NCBI RefSeq assembly: GCF_029867415.1
Contig: NC_081185.1
Coordinates: forward strand, 78,031,553 to 78,095,552
Direction of reading: 5' to 3'
DNA from: Vicia villosa
Taxonomy: Eukaryota; Streptophyta; Magnoliopsida; Fabales; Fabaceae
DNA length: 64,000 bases
Shown: one piece after another, positions 33,157-45,943 of the stretch
Layout: each line of letters starts with the position of its first letter
Numbering within the stretch: the first letter of the stretch is position 1
Made by a program: the position numbers and the translations under genes
The notes under the pieces: model-generated
Databases searched by the model: none
Told to the model about the DNA's origin: nothing
Seen by the model: the letters and a program-made list of their open reading frames with translations, nothing else

Positions 33157-35782
33157 AGCCCTCTACTCTCTCATTTCTCAAGCTTGGAGAGCCAAAAAAT
33201 TGCTTGCAAATTCATTTCTCACCCTTTCCAAAACCCTCACCCAAAGTTCATTTTCATAAGATTAGTAAGATTCACCTTGAATCTTGCTAATTTTGAACTA
33301 AGCCTCCTACATTTCACTATTTTCTTTGATTGTTCATCTCCATACTTGAAGGATCTACACTTTGTGCTTGTTCTTGAAGCTACTTCAACACTTTAATTCA
33401 AGAATTGGTAAATTTCTCAATTCTAAGATGTAGATCTTTGTTGCTTGTGTTCAATGCATCTTTGATGCTATATTGGTGTTATTTGATGGTGATTTGATGG
33501 AAAATTCGTGCTCCAATGGATATGTGATCATAAGGTGTTTGTATGTTTGCTTAAGTCAAGTTTTATGCCTCCTAATGCTAATTTTTTGAATGCTGCGTGC
33601 AGGAAATCGATTTCCCTCTATAGGAAATCGATTTCCACCTTATTTTTTTCAAAAATTTGAACTCTGGACTCAGGAAATCGATTTCCTACAGAGGTAAATC
33701 GATTTCCTGCTGGCAGAATGTGTTTTTTTGCCTTTTTTATGCTTGTTTTGGCTTCCTACTTCCTCCACTTCATTAATATCATTGGATCTAGGATGTTGAT
33801 AGGTTTGAAATGACCTAATCCATAATATTAGATGAATGATATTAATGATAATGTGAGTTGATTATCTTTTGTGAATTTTATTCTTCTTCCTCCATTTCAT
33901 TAATATCATTGGATCTAGGATGTTGATAGGTTTGAAAGAACCAAATCCATAATATTAGATGAATGATATTAATGATAGTGTGAGTTGATTATCTTTATGC
34001 ATTTTATCTTCTCCTTCTCCTTTTTTTCTTTTGATCGATGAAAGTCTTAATACTTTGAGAATTCTTATGGATTCTTAGTAAAGACTAGATCGTTACCTAT
34101 TTTCTTTTCGTGCGGTATTGCTTTCGGAAGGCGATCTACATATCGTTCTTCTCGCATGCATTAGCACATAAAGTTTTGACCGGCCTCGTTGTAGGGTGAT
34201 TTCTATATAAATCACTTGGCGATCTGCTTAACATAGCGCAATATTTCGTGTCCCGAATAAAAAAAAGATCAAACATGGAAGAGAATTGTATGCGGTTGAT
34301 TTAAGACTTGTGGAGGTTTTTATCGTGTAGTCGCTATGATTCTATCAAGTTTCTGATAAACCCCATTGAATTTAAATCCGAGTACATCATTCACTCACCA
34401 TAGATCTTCCTACTAACTCTGATAACATACTTGACAAGTTTCAAGATGGTTATCTTTAACACTTAACAACTAACTTTAATTTCCGCACCTTTACTATACC
34501 GCTCTTTATATTTCTCGCTTTATCGCTTTACTTTATCATTTCATCATATTTACTTTCCGTCATTTTCTCTTTGTCCACTTGGACATATGTTTATGCTTCT
34601 GTTATTTTTCTTTTGTCCACTTGGACCATACTTTATTTTTTCGCTAAAACACTAATAAATAACCAAAATCTAAAAAATACATAAGGCTCCCTTTGGACTA
34701 TCGGTTACTATCCCTAGCGCTTTGGAGATTCGGACTTATGGACCTAGTACCTCTGGACTCATTCTATTACTATCCTGTGATTCTTCTGTCTGTCTGGCAT
34801 TGTTCTGTTGTATGTTTATGTGTGCAGGTATTTCCTTGAAAGCCCTTGATGGTTAATTCCAAGGCATTGATATAAGGATTTTACCCGAAAACAGCCGTTA
34901 CTCTGCCCAATTTTCGTCAGAATCTTAATGTGCTTAATGAAAAATGGTGCTAAGACAATAAGTTCATCTGGATCCCCAAGTGTTAATGTGTTGGTATTGA
35001 TAAATCCAAAGGATGGGAAAACTACCTTGGCTCTTAATGTCGAGTGTTGGCTTCTTATTTGGTTAGACCGTTTCTTTCCTTAGCTTTTATTTTATGCACT
35101 AGGTTAGCCTCTTCATCTCCTCCCATTCTTAAATTTTCAAAATCTTCTCCCTTTTTCCAAAATATTCTTATGTTTGCAATCTTTTCAAAACCTTTTTCTT
35201 AAAAATATCTTTCGCCCTTAGTGGCTTTTCTTCAAAAGTTTAGACACCGTTAATTGTCGAAACGAGTGGTTATACCCCACGATTTTGAAATTGATTGATA
35301 ATAACGAGATCTTTTCCGCGTGAGAGAGCTAGTGGCATACTCGTTGATTTTATCCGAGTTGGAGCCCTTCTTTCATTTGCGATGCAAAGAACTTGTTTGT
35401 TCTCATGCTCAAAATCAATGGCTGAGTATTTCTCTCTAACGACAACAAAGTGTTTATTCGTTTTAAAAACGTTTTTTCCCAAAAGCGGAATTACATTAGC
35501 TCTGACTTCTCCATTGCACCGAGGAGGTATGTAGGCCCAAAGCTTAACGCTTTGCCGAGCTTATTTTAAAAATAAAACAAACTCTCTTTTTTAGCACACA
35601 CACACAGATTTTCAAAAAGGTTCCCGTGGAGTACCACGGATATGAGGGGTGCTTTAAACCTTCCCCTCATATAATCAACACCCGAACCTGAGTTCTCTTT
35701 CTTGTTTTAAAAACAAAACTTTGGATTTTACGTTCTTTTCCCTTTTCCTTTGAAAAAATAAAGCGCGGTGGCGATTTCAAAC

Positions 35783-35911
35783 GAAATATTGATTCGAGTC
35801 AATCCCATGGCTTCGATATCAGATTTTCCCCGCTACAGAAAAGTGGCGACTTTCACTGAAATATTGATTCGAGTCATCCTATGGCTTTGATATCAGATTT
35901 TCCCCGCTACA
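35783..35911 (+). repeat. 75-bp duplication of LTR end plus primer-site relic
   Basis: GAAATATTGATTCGAGTCA...CCCCGCTACAG occurs twice with a 75-bp period (starts 35783 and 35858). Between the copies lies TGGCGACTTTCACTG (35844-35858), a relic of the primer-binding site, now inside the LTR. The same arrangement is in LTR 2 (about 52306-52434), so it has been copied through reverse transcription. Confidence 0.8.
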
Positions 35912-35917
35912 GAAAAA

Positions 35918-35935
35918 TGGCGACTTCACTGGGGA
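35918..35935 (+). other. Primer-binding site of element B
   Basis: TGGCGACTTCACTGGGGA begins 6 nt after the LTR end. The TGGCGAC start is complementary to the 3' end of a tRNA ending GTCGCCA, consistent with the tRNA-Arg primer known for Ogre elements. Confidence 0.7.
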
Positions 35936-36934
35936 TCCAGTTTTTAAGTGTGTTAAGCCTATTTTTGTTTATCTGTGTGTTTTTATTTGTATATATTGTT
36001 GTGTGCTTTGTTTGTTTATCTTTTTTTCTTTTTGGTGCTCGATGGTTCCTCTGTGATGAGACAAAGTTCTAACCCGAACTTTGGTGAGTAACTTGAGATA
36101 GGAGGTGGTAAGACCAATAGTTGCATGTCAGGAGCGATCCTTAACATGAGCATCATATGGTGGAACCCCAATCAGTGGAGGCCTCATGGGAGGTAGTAGA
36201 GGTTGTTACGAATCATCGTGATAACGCTATTACTTTCAATAGTGAGTGTCCGTAGAAGCTGAATGGCCTAGAACCTTTTTAACCAATCTAAGCCTTTTTA
36301 GGATGTAGTGCAGAAACAAGATCAAGTACCAATTTGAGCTTGTTGTCATGCGATACTACGCTCAGACGAGGTCTTTTTAGGCATATTATTGGCGCCCATG
36401 AGCAATTGTGCGTGCCGGTAGTATCCGATAGAAGATTGAAAACTCTGGGAACCTTTGTAGAACCCGTTCGGCAGGTACAAAATTCCCTAGTTCATACCTT
36501 TGTGGGTGGTTCTTAACCTTGACTCCATGCTCATGACGTCGAACCTTTGAACCCTGTTTGTGTGACTGTGTGTGATCTCGATTGTGATTGATGCATAAAC
36601 CATGCATCCATGCATTCATTTGATTTCCAAGGAACTCATAGGTCTTTCTTTGTAAACATCATAAGTTTCATCAAACTCAATGGATCTTGGGTGTCGATGA
36701 GGTGAAAACCTTAATCCACCAAAATGGATGATTGATCTTGATGATAACTTGATCAAAGTTTTGATCCAATATAGGATTTACCTCCTTCATGTTTTGATGT
36801 TTACAAAGTAATAACTTGAATTCTTTGAAAATCAAATAAATAAAAAACAAAAAAAGACAGCAATTGCATCATTTGCATACATACATCCAGGTTGTCCAGA
36901 ACGTATCCTTGTCTGTCTCCATCTTCAAAGTGGT
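35936..36934 (+). other. 5' leader of element B, no gene seen
   Basis: Leader between the primer site and the gag remnant. It has no long open frame and no recognisable domain. Packaging or dimerisation signals could lie here but none can be named. Confidence 0.6.
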
Positions 36935-37433
36935 TTGCTTATGTGTCAAGCTGATTCCTCGACACATAGAACTAGAATCATGTATCTAAAGAGTATGGAA
37001 GAACTTCAACAAGACCAAGAGTTGCTAAGACCAGAGGTCAGTCAGTTGAAAAGCCAGATGAATCAGATTATGGAAACCCTGCACGTATTGTTGAAGAGAG
37101 AATGCAACATTCCTCCGATTGTTACAAAGAAAGTGGGTACTCCTTTAGCCTTTTCCGTTGCTACTCCAACTCAAGGGAAACTATCTGTTGTGTCATGTAA
37201 TTCATATTTTGAAGTAGAGAAGGAAACGCCGGTTTTCTTTCCTCGATCAGTGCTTCGTAGGACTCTACATCCACATTCATTGTCCTTTCCATCAAGGTGC
37301 AGCAGGCCATGATTTAGAAAGATGTTTCCCTCTGAAGGAAAGAGTTCAAGAGTTGGTGAGATCAAAGATGCTTTCTTTCAAAGATATGGGTCCTAATGTC
37401 GTCACTAATCCTTTGCCAGATCAAAGTGGCTGA
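36935..37433 (+). pseudogene. Shortened, frameshifted Ogre-like gag of element B
   Basis: The first frame (36935-37312) encodes a coiled-coil-like N-terminus (MEELQQDQELLRPEV, QMNQIMETLHVLLKRE), as in Ogre Gag. After a frameshift around 37230-37265 the other frame gives HCPFHQGAAGHDLERCFPLK (zinc pattern CX2HX5HX4C, Cys codon at 37281) and stops at TGA 37431-37433. The large central capsid-like domain present in element C's gag is missing, so this is an internal deletion derivative. The element must rely on proteins of another Ogre to move. Confidence 0.75.
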
Positions 37434-40329
37434 AGACAAGTCAAAGCCCAATTTTCCTAAAGCCAAGTGTTTCAGACAAGATAGCTCATATTTGTTGCTA
37501 ATTAGTCACTAGGCCTTGGTTCTGTGCTGTTTGTATTTCCTTTATTGTGCTGTTTACTTTTAGACTTTGTTTGTTTCTGAATGGTAATTTTAGTGAAATG
37601 AGCATTGCATATTTTGAATTCATTCACATATACTATGTTTATACCTTCTTTTACAAAGCTTTTTCTTCCATTTTCTTTCTCTATCAAATTTGTGTTTTAT
37701 GCAAAGATTGGAGGGAGGATGATGACAACGAAATACCCAAGTTGTTGAACTGTATGCTTTCAAATAAAACTTTGCTGATGATGTACAGGCATTGTTTCAA
37801 TTCCCAAACACTGGAGAAATAAGGAAGTTAATCCCTTGTCAACCCCTCTGAGCCTTCGAAGTTGGTGTTTCTTTCTGTATGAAAAAACCCACATTTTAAA
37901 CCTGGGGCAGGGTAGTTCTCAGTTAATTTGGCTGTGCATTCTATTTTAAGAGAATCATTCAGTACACCTTTCAACAAGTGCTTCAATCGCAAGCTTTCCT
38001 CCGCATACATCAAAGAAATGTTGGAGATGTCAATCAAAAGCCAATGATGGTTCATCAATCATTAAGCAAGGCAGTCACTATCTTTCAAAAAAAAATGAAA
38101 AAAGGTATACAAAGAAAAGCCTGCTAAGTCAAAACCAAAAACGACTTAGGGAAAAATAAAGGCATCCCGCTGACTGTAAGTACAAAAATAAACAGCTTAG
38201 GCAAAAGTTAGGGATATATAAAAAGAAAAGATGAAAAAAGAGAAGTCAATAAATTCCTGAACAACAAAATGTTGTGCTACCAAAAGGAAGAAGTGAGTGC
38301 CATCTTAAAAGTTCTCTTTACTTGTGAACTATCATCATTATTAAAGGTGCAAATCCAAAAGTCTCTTGGAACCTGAATGCATAAGCTGAATTAACTGAGT
38401 TTTAGGACTGGAGATCATCACGAAGGGGGTGGGAACAATCAAATTTTGAGCCTTATATCCTTTGTTTCTTAAACCGTGAACCTGGCCACATTACAACCTT
38501 TAAAAGACCTAATTGAAGCAAGGTTTGTTTGAAAGCATACTACAACAAGGTTGCGTAAGCTGACTCCCATGAGATTTTCCAAATCATTTGTTTTGATATC
38601 ATGCCTTTGCTTTATCTTTCACTTTGAATGTCTCAACCTTTATGTTTTGACCAGTGATTACATTTGCTTTACATCAATAACATCATTCCGATGACGATTT
38701 TGATTTCAAAAATATTCTTTGAGCATTGCATTAAAATTACCATTCTTGAATGAACATTTTATTTGCAAGTAAGCACTCATTTTTCAGGAAGTTCAAACAG
38801 TCGAGAAACTTGATCAGTGATCCTATCAGGGGCACGTTATTTCAAGATCCTGTTGTTCATTCAAGATTTGTTTATCAGAATACCATTTCAATACTTGTAC
38901 TGGGGCAAGCCATCCCAACATGCATTTCAAGAACTGAAGCCATGATCAGTTAACTTGCAACAATTAGTGAATCAGGGGCAATCTTCTTCAGCAATCCCCA
39001 AGCAGTTTTATCAGCCCTTCTCAAAGGATCACTAGTCTGAAACAGTTACCAGTGTAATAGAAGTATGTCCAAGCATCTTCTTCGTAAGCAGAATTGGCAG
39101 AGTTCCCGTGTTGAGGAATCGAGTTCCTATCACGCCTCACAAAAGAGTCTCCCTCAGTTGTAACAAACAATTGCATTGCATTGACCATACATCATGCATA
39201 GAAAAATTAAACATCATGCATTGAAACAAATTTCATATTCATTTTCATTTTCCGAGGTCCTGTTGCTATCAACATCTTCACCTTGAGATCAAAATCCAAC
39301 TTACTTGGCACCTATCCAAAACAGATACTTGTTTGTCTTGTCCGTCTAGTGTTATTCCTAGATGTATCTTTTCTTCTTTTAGTGTCATTCCTGAAAGATT
39401 TACACCATGCTTTATCTTGGCTCCCTTCAATCATGTTTTATCTTGATTGTCTCTGATCATGCTTTATCCTGATCACTTACACCATGTTTTATCTTGTTTC
39501 CCTTCAATCATGTTTTATCTTGATTGTCTCTAATCATGCTTTATCCTGATCACTTTCGACCGTGTTTTATCTTGGTTACCTTCAATCATGTTTTATCTTG
39601 GTTGTCATTTGATGTTGCTTCGTCCATGCTTTATCTTGAACGTCTCTGATACATTCTTCCCAAAGTTCAAATCATGCTTTACCTTGATTGACCTTGGTGT
39701 TACTTAATCATGTTTTACCTTGATTGTCATTTGGTATTTTTCAATCATGTTTTACCTTGATTGTCATTTGATGTTATCCAATCATGTTTTACCTTGATTA
39801 TCCCTGTGATGACATCTAATCATGTTTTATCTTGATGGACCTGTGATGGTTATCCAATCATGTTTTACCTTGATTGTCCGTTGATGATTATCCAATCATG
39901 TTTTACCTTGATTGTCCTTTGACGATATCCAATCATGTTTTACCTTGGTTGTCATTTGATGTTGTCCAATCATGTTTTACCTTGATATTCATTTTGATGT
40001 AGCCACATTCATGTAGGCCTCAGATATTCTCTTCTCGAAGTTCAATCATGTTTTATCTTGAAAGCTTCTGTCGAGAGTTTCTTTCTTTTGTGAAGTCCGA
40101 TTCTATTCCTAGATGACGTATACCTTTTCCCTCAGTGGAATCCTTTCTTATCTCCCCAGTGGTGTTATACTCCTCTCTATTCCATAATCATACTTGATGC
40201 ATCCATTAGCATCGCATTATAACTTAGGTTCAAAAATTGTGTGTTTTATATTTAAGTCTCTTCAATTACGTCGAGCTGAGGATTTTAACCCTCACATCTC
40301 CGGAAAGAAGAAACTTAAACAGGGGCATC
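37434..40329 (+). mobile_element. 3' UTR of element B
   Basis: Non-coding. It shares blocks with elements 1 and C: 37735-37910 (GATGTACAGGCATTG and CCTGGGGCAGGGTAGTT), a hairpin at 38164-38206, and 38458-38520. A hairpin minisatellite follows at 39404-40060. The polypurine tract lies just before 40330. Short open frames have no domains. Confidence 0.75.
39404..40060 (+). repeat. ~36-41-bp hairpin minisatellite of element B
   Basis: About 17 units carry the near-constant loop TG(T/C)TTTA(T/C)C between changing arms: CAATCA/TGATTG (39428-39433, 39444-39449), GATCA/TGATC (39455-39459, 39470-39474) and CCA/TGG types. The end of the array is also present at 32108-32360 upstream of the first LTR. 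Confidence 0.8.
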
Positions 40330-42372
40330 TGTCATACCCCAATTTTTGACCCTAAGATCACACATCATTTGCATTCAATCGTCAATCAAGAGCACCATTG
40401 TGAAGCTTTATCTTTGATACTGTGATTATCTCTGAGGGGAATTATCGAGCATTTATAGCCTTTTATTTGTTTATACTAACCAAAAATCAAAAAAATATAT
40501 GTTTTGTCTCTTTTGTTTATATTTTACAGGTGAAAGATCGGGCAAAAATCAAAACAGTGCAAGAAAGCAGTTTTTGAAAATTTGAAGGTGGAAATCGATT
40601 TACCCCTGTGGGAAATCGATTTCCTGTGCGCAAAATTCAAATAAATATAAGGAGGGAAGCTTGACATCATTTTGGCACCTTTTTATTTGATCATTTTATC
40701 AATTTTCCACCTCATCAAAATTAACTCATTCATTAAACCTACTTTAACCTCATTTTACCATTTTTACCATTTAATTGCCACTTTAATCACCAATTAAACA
40801 CAAGTTAATCACCAAACACAAAAAGACCAATTTGCCACTACTCTTGCTCCAATTCTATAAATAGAGCCCTCTACTCTCTCATTTCTCAAGCTTGGAGAGC
40901 CAAAAAATTGCTTGCAAATTCATTTCTCACCCTTTCCAAAACCCTCACCCAAAGTTCATTTTCATAAGATTAGTAAGATTCACCTTGAATCTTGCTAATT
41001 TTGAACTAAGCCTCCTACATTTCACTATTTTCTTTGATTGTTCATCTCCATACTTGAAGGATCTACACTTTGTGCTTGTTCTTGAAGCTACTTCAACACT
41101 TTAATTCAAGAATTAGTAAATTTCTCAATTCTAAGATGTAGATCTTTGTTGCTTGTGTTCAATGCATCTTTGATGCTATATTGGTGCTATTTGATGGTGA
41201 TTTGATGGAAAATTCGTGCTCCAATGGATATGTGATCATAAGGTGTTTGTATGTTTGCTTAAGTCAAGTTTGATGCCTCCTAATGCTGATTTTTTGAATG
41301 CTGCGTGCAGGAAATCGATTTCCCTCTATAGGTAATCGATTTCCACCTTATTTTTTTTCAAAAATTTGAACTCTGGACTCAGGAAATCGATTTCCTACAG
41401 AGGTAAATCGATTTCCTGCTGGCAGAATGTGTTTTTTTGCCTTTTTTATGCTTGTTTTGGCTTCCTACTTCCTCCACTTCATTAATATCATTGGATCTAG
41501 GATGTTGATAGGTTTGAAATGACCTAATCCATAATATTAGATGAATGATATTAATGATAGTGTGAGTTGATTATCTTTGGTGAATTTTATTCTTCTTCCT
41601 CCATTTCATTAATATCATTGGATCTAGGATGTTGATAGGTTTGAAAGAACCAAATCCATAATATTAGATGAATGATATTAATGATAGTGTGAGTTGATTA
41701 TCTTTATGCATTTTATCTTCTCCTTCTCCTTTTTTTCTTTTGATCGATGAAAGTCTTAATACTTTGAGAATTCTTATGGATTCTTAGTAAAGACTAGATC
41801 GTTACCTATTTTCTTTTCGTGCGGTATTGCTTTCGGAAGGCGATCTACATATCGTTCTTCTCGCATGCATTAGCACATAAAGTTTTGACCGGCCTCGTTG
41901 TAGGGTGATTTCTATATAAATCACTTGGCGATCTGCTTAACATAGCGCAATATTTCGTGTCCCGAATAAAAAAAAGATCAAACATGGAAGAGAATTGTAT
42001 GCGGTTGATTTAAGACTTGTGGAGGTTTTTATCGTGTAGTCGCTATGATTCTATCAAGCTTCTGATAAACCCCATTGAATTTAAATCCGAGTACATCATT
42101 CACTCACCATAGATCTTCCTACTAACTCTGATAACATACTTGACAAGTTTCAAGATGGTTATCTTTAACACTTAACAACTAACTTTAATTTCCGCACCTT
42201 TACTATACCGCTCTTTATATTTCTCGCTTTATCGCTTTACTTTATCATTTCATCATATTTACTTTCCGTCATTTTCTCTTTGTCCACTTGGACATATGTT
42301 TATGCTTCTGTTATTTTTCTTTTGTCCACTTGGACCATACTTTATTTTTTCGCTAAAACACTAATAAATAAC
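40330..42372 (+). mobile_element. Element B LTR, second copy, left part
   Basis: Matches 32622 to about 34678 of the first LTR (offset 7708 at its start), including the TATA box at 40856-40864 and the ATCGAT palindromes. It is interrupted at 42372/42373 by element C and resumes at 51183. Confidence 0.9.
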
Positions 42373-45300
42373 TGTAATACGGTGAACTGACTTTTTATCG
42401 ATCGAAATGTCGCGGTAAGCAAGAGTCGCCACCGACTTTTATTTTATCCAAACAAATTCGGAAAGGCAAAAAGAAACAGAAAAAAAAACCTTTTTAAAGA
42501 AAATCTGAGTTCGGGGGGTAATTTATGCAAAGGGAAGGTGTAAGGCACCCTTTGCATCCATGATTTTCCATGGGCTCTTAATTGCTTTGCTTGCTCGTTT
42601 GTTCAGAAAATGTAGATGAAAGAGATAGGGACTTTAGCTCGTAAATGAGCGTTGCCCTTTTGAAAAATTATGAGAAAGAATATAATGAAAGTTTGAGCAT
42701 TGCAAGGCAATTAGGGGCAATTACCTTAAACTCAGATGATAGGTCTCTTTTTAGCCTTTCAGAATGAAAGGGTCTATCCTTGCCATAAGAGGGCAGGAAG
42801 CCTTTCGTTTGGAGGTTGAAGGGTCATCGAAGCATCCTTTGCCATAAGACTGTCCCATGCCATAGAAGGGCAGGTAGTCTAAGGCAAGGATCAGAATAAG
42901 CCATTTAGTAGGCAGCCAGAAGATACCTCAGCCTTTTTCCGTAGGTAACATCCGAGGGTCGAGGTCATGTTAGTGTATCGAAGGCAGCATCATTTTTAGG
43001 GTCTCATAACCTTTATTCGAGGCAACGTGGCTGAGGTATCTTCGAATTCGAGGGACGTGGCTTATTCTGCAAAAACACAAGGCAACAAGGCAACAAGGCA
43101 GCAGAGAGGTTACCCAAAGGGTGCGTGTGTGCAACAATCACGTGATTATATTCAAATATTTATCTTTTAATTAGTTATTCTAATTCAATTAACGAGTTGC
43201 ACTCCCTAAATTACTAACCACGCAGTTATAAAGTAATAAAGGGGAAGGGGACAATGAAACCAGCGGATCCCCAATGGGGTTTGACACAAGTAATAATAAT
43301 AAAAGGCATAAAATAAAATGAGGTTTAGGGTTACCAATGACGTAGCTTTGGCAATTGATAAACCTGAAAAAGAGGAAGAACAAGAAGGCAAAGTACAGTG
43401 AGTGCATTATCGGTTCGAAGGCAAAATAACTAAACCTAAAATAAAGGATAAATATTGTAAGGCTAAATAAATAAATAAAGAAAAATAGATACTTAGCTTT
43501 GCATTTGATCTGATATGGTTAGTAGTCGGGAGAGATCTCAGGGTTAACCCTGAAAAAGACAAAGGCAAAAAAAAGGAATGAAGGCGACACAAACACTTAA
43601 TTTAAAAGATAAATCAAATATCACTTAAATTTAATTAAATAGAGTACTTAACTTTGTATTTTGGATCAGGCGCGTAGTCGGAAGGCACTTGAAAAGTCAG
43701 CCCTGAAAAGGCACAAAGAAACAGAAGGTTTTCAGTGTATGAATGATCCTCGCAAACCCTAATTAGGGTACAAGTTAACCATGGTTAATAGAATAAATAA
43801 AATCGACTTAATTAATTATTGGTTTTCGACCTAATTAATTAAATCGATGAAAATAAAGTTTCGATAAAATAACCCTAACCCTAATTTATAATTTTTTATA
43901 TCAATTAATCAAAATTAATTAAATGACTAGGCAAAATCAAAGTAATTTAAACCATAAAAAAACAAATTATTAATAATAATAAAAATATATAAATATTTTG
44001 TTTATTATTATGCATTTATAAAAAGGAATTTGTTTTATAAAAAAAAGATTTTGTTTTTATAAAGAGTTTACAAAAGAATTTAAACAAAATAATATATAAA
44101 AGAGAAAAGGTCATTTAAAATAAAAAAGAAGTTAGAATTCTCAGCTTGCAATCTGGTGTGGTGAGCCTCTAATGATCCACGGTGGACTGGCGGATTAACA
44201 CGCGTTGGATCAATCTTTAACGTCATCCAAGGCCTTGGAGCGAAAGAGCGTCATGGCCTTTCTTGTAGCAGCGCACACGCGATCCATAGGCAAGAGAATT
44301 CAAAAAGAAAATAGGCGAGAGCGAGGATCGAACTCCCTCCCTCGCATAAACCTTCACTCTACCATCTCGCCAATGAACCAAGACACGTTCGCTGTTCATA
44401 ATATAACATGAAATAATAATATATAAAACGAAAGGAAGTTATGAATTTTGAACATAATTTCCGCGCCAGCCTGTGTCGTCTTCCCCAATTGAAAAATCTC
44501 CTCAGACTTTTGCCAACGGTTCAGAGGCCTTTACCTACGGACCAAAACCATGGCTAGAGACCCTGCAAAATCTCAATTTCCACAAATCGAAACAATAATT
44601 AACATTAAAGGCCTATAACTACCAGAAATAATCCTCTGAAGCTAATGGTGCCCATAGTTTTACCCAATTTTGCCTAAATTTAGAGTTCCTAATTCGAAGC
44701 TTAGAAACCCTAACTATGGCAACACGCAAAACCTGCATCCAAACTTTACCAAATTATCCAGAAATCACATAGACACCCATGTAAACATGAATACATAATC
44801 AAAATACGATGAGCATGCATAAATTTCCGGAATCGAAACCAAAAATAAAATTGCAAACCGTGACTGAAAGGGTCGAGTTGTTGCGTTTTTGTTGATCGGT
44901 GAGGATTGGTTTTCGATCAGAAATCTTTAAGGAATGTGTTATGATGCTTTGTTTGCCTTGAATCGACCTCTAACTTGATTTGTTACCTTCCTCTGCTTCA
45001 CTACTTTTAGAGCTAAAATATGACTCCTCTGCCGCCCAAAAACCTCCCCCCAAACTCTGACTTTGTTTATGCATTTATATGGGAGCATTAGGTCAACAAA
45101 AACAAGAACAAATCTCTTTTGAATCATTAATTTGCAAGCATAGAAATTTGATTGGAAATTTCTTTAAATCTTTCCAATTTTGGCTAAATATCAATCTCTT
45201 GTCTCAATCTCCAATTTGCACGAATTTGGATTGGTATTTTTATATGAATGATGATTGGATTTGATTTTAATAATATCTCTAATTGAATATTTGAATTTCA

Positions 45301-45943
45301 TATGATTTATATAAATTAATCATCATTTTAAATGATAAAAAATTCATAAAAAAATCAAATAATGTTCAAAAATTCGTGGTGATTGATTTTGAGACTTTAA
45401 GTGACTTGTGGATCAAGATTGGGTAAAAAGAAATTGGGCCCATTTGCAAAAGTTTTCAAGTTTCTTCACATTTTTCTTTCAAAAATAGTCCAACTTTGAC
45501 AAGGCCTATATCTCTCAATTTTTAAGGTATGGAAGTGTTCTAAGACTTTTTAGAAATTTTAGGGAGTCCTCTAACCAGTGTCTTTGGTCTCATATCAAAA
45601 TTATTTTCCCTGCTCATTTTATACTCTTTTGAAAAAAGTGTCTTCTTGTTGACTTTTGAAAGGGACCTCTAATGTTTTAGTCCATATCTCTCAAATGAAG
45701 CATTTTTAGACTTGGCATGTGAGAGACAAAATTGTAGAGAATCAAATTTCCTTCCAAATGAGCTTTGGATGGAAAATTTCTGATGTTCTATGTGAGAGTT
45801 ATGGCTGGTCAAAGTTCAGTTGACTTTTCCTATACAAAACCCTAATTTAGAAACTTTGTACAGGAGAGTGTGTTTTGGAGCTTTATGTCTTGATTTTGAG
45901 ATTGCATATGAGAAATGGTATGGGCAAATTTTGGGGTATGACA
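42373..45943 (-). mobile_element. 3' LTR (3571 bp) of element C, reverse orientation
   Basis: Read on the minus strand it starts TGTCATACCCCAAAATTTGC at 45943 and ends GTTCACCGTATTACA at 42373, the same ends as the LTR at 5117-8806. A TATA-like ATATAAATGC lies at 45071-45080. A tRNA-like module is at about 44318-44400. The purine tract (AACAGGGGCAGC on the minus strand) lies just above 45943. Confidence 0.88.
44318..44400 (-). other. tRNA-like module in the LTR of element C
   Basis: On the minus strand: A-box-like TGGCGAGATGGTAGAG and B box GAGTTCGATCC. The T-arm GGGAG/CTCGC pairs 4 of 5 positions around TTCGATC. Its position in the LTR corresponds to that of the module at 6905 in element 1, yet the two sequences differ clearly. 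Confidence 0.45.

Larger units (their letters stand above)
32622..35911 (+). mobile_element. Element B LTR, first copy (3290 bp)
   Basis: Starts TGTCATACCCCAATTTTTG, ends TTTTCCCCGCTACA, and is followed by the primer site. A TATA box (TATAAATAG) lies at 33148-33156. Six ATCGAT-centred palindromes occur at 32886, 32907, 33606, 33627, 33677 and 33698. The last ~75 bp are tandemly duplicated, including a copy of the primer-binding site (see 35783-35911). By eye it differs from the second LTR at only about a dozen positions, so the insertion is recent. Open frames inside are short and without domains. Confidence 0.9.

Noticed and set aside
35270..35534. Opposing open frames at 35270-35534 repeated at 51793-52057
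   Set aside because: Both are parts of element B's two LTRs. No domain and no start context.
43860..44110. AT-rich low-complexity stretch as possible origin or matrix attachment region
   Set aside because: Simple AT richness inside the LTR of element C. The equivalent part of element 1 is equally AT-rich but not conserved in sequence.
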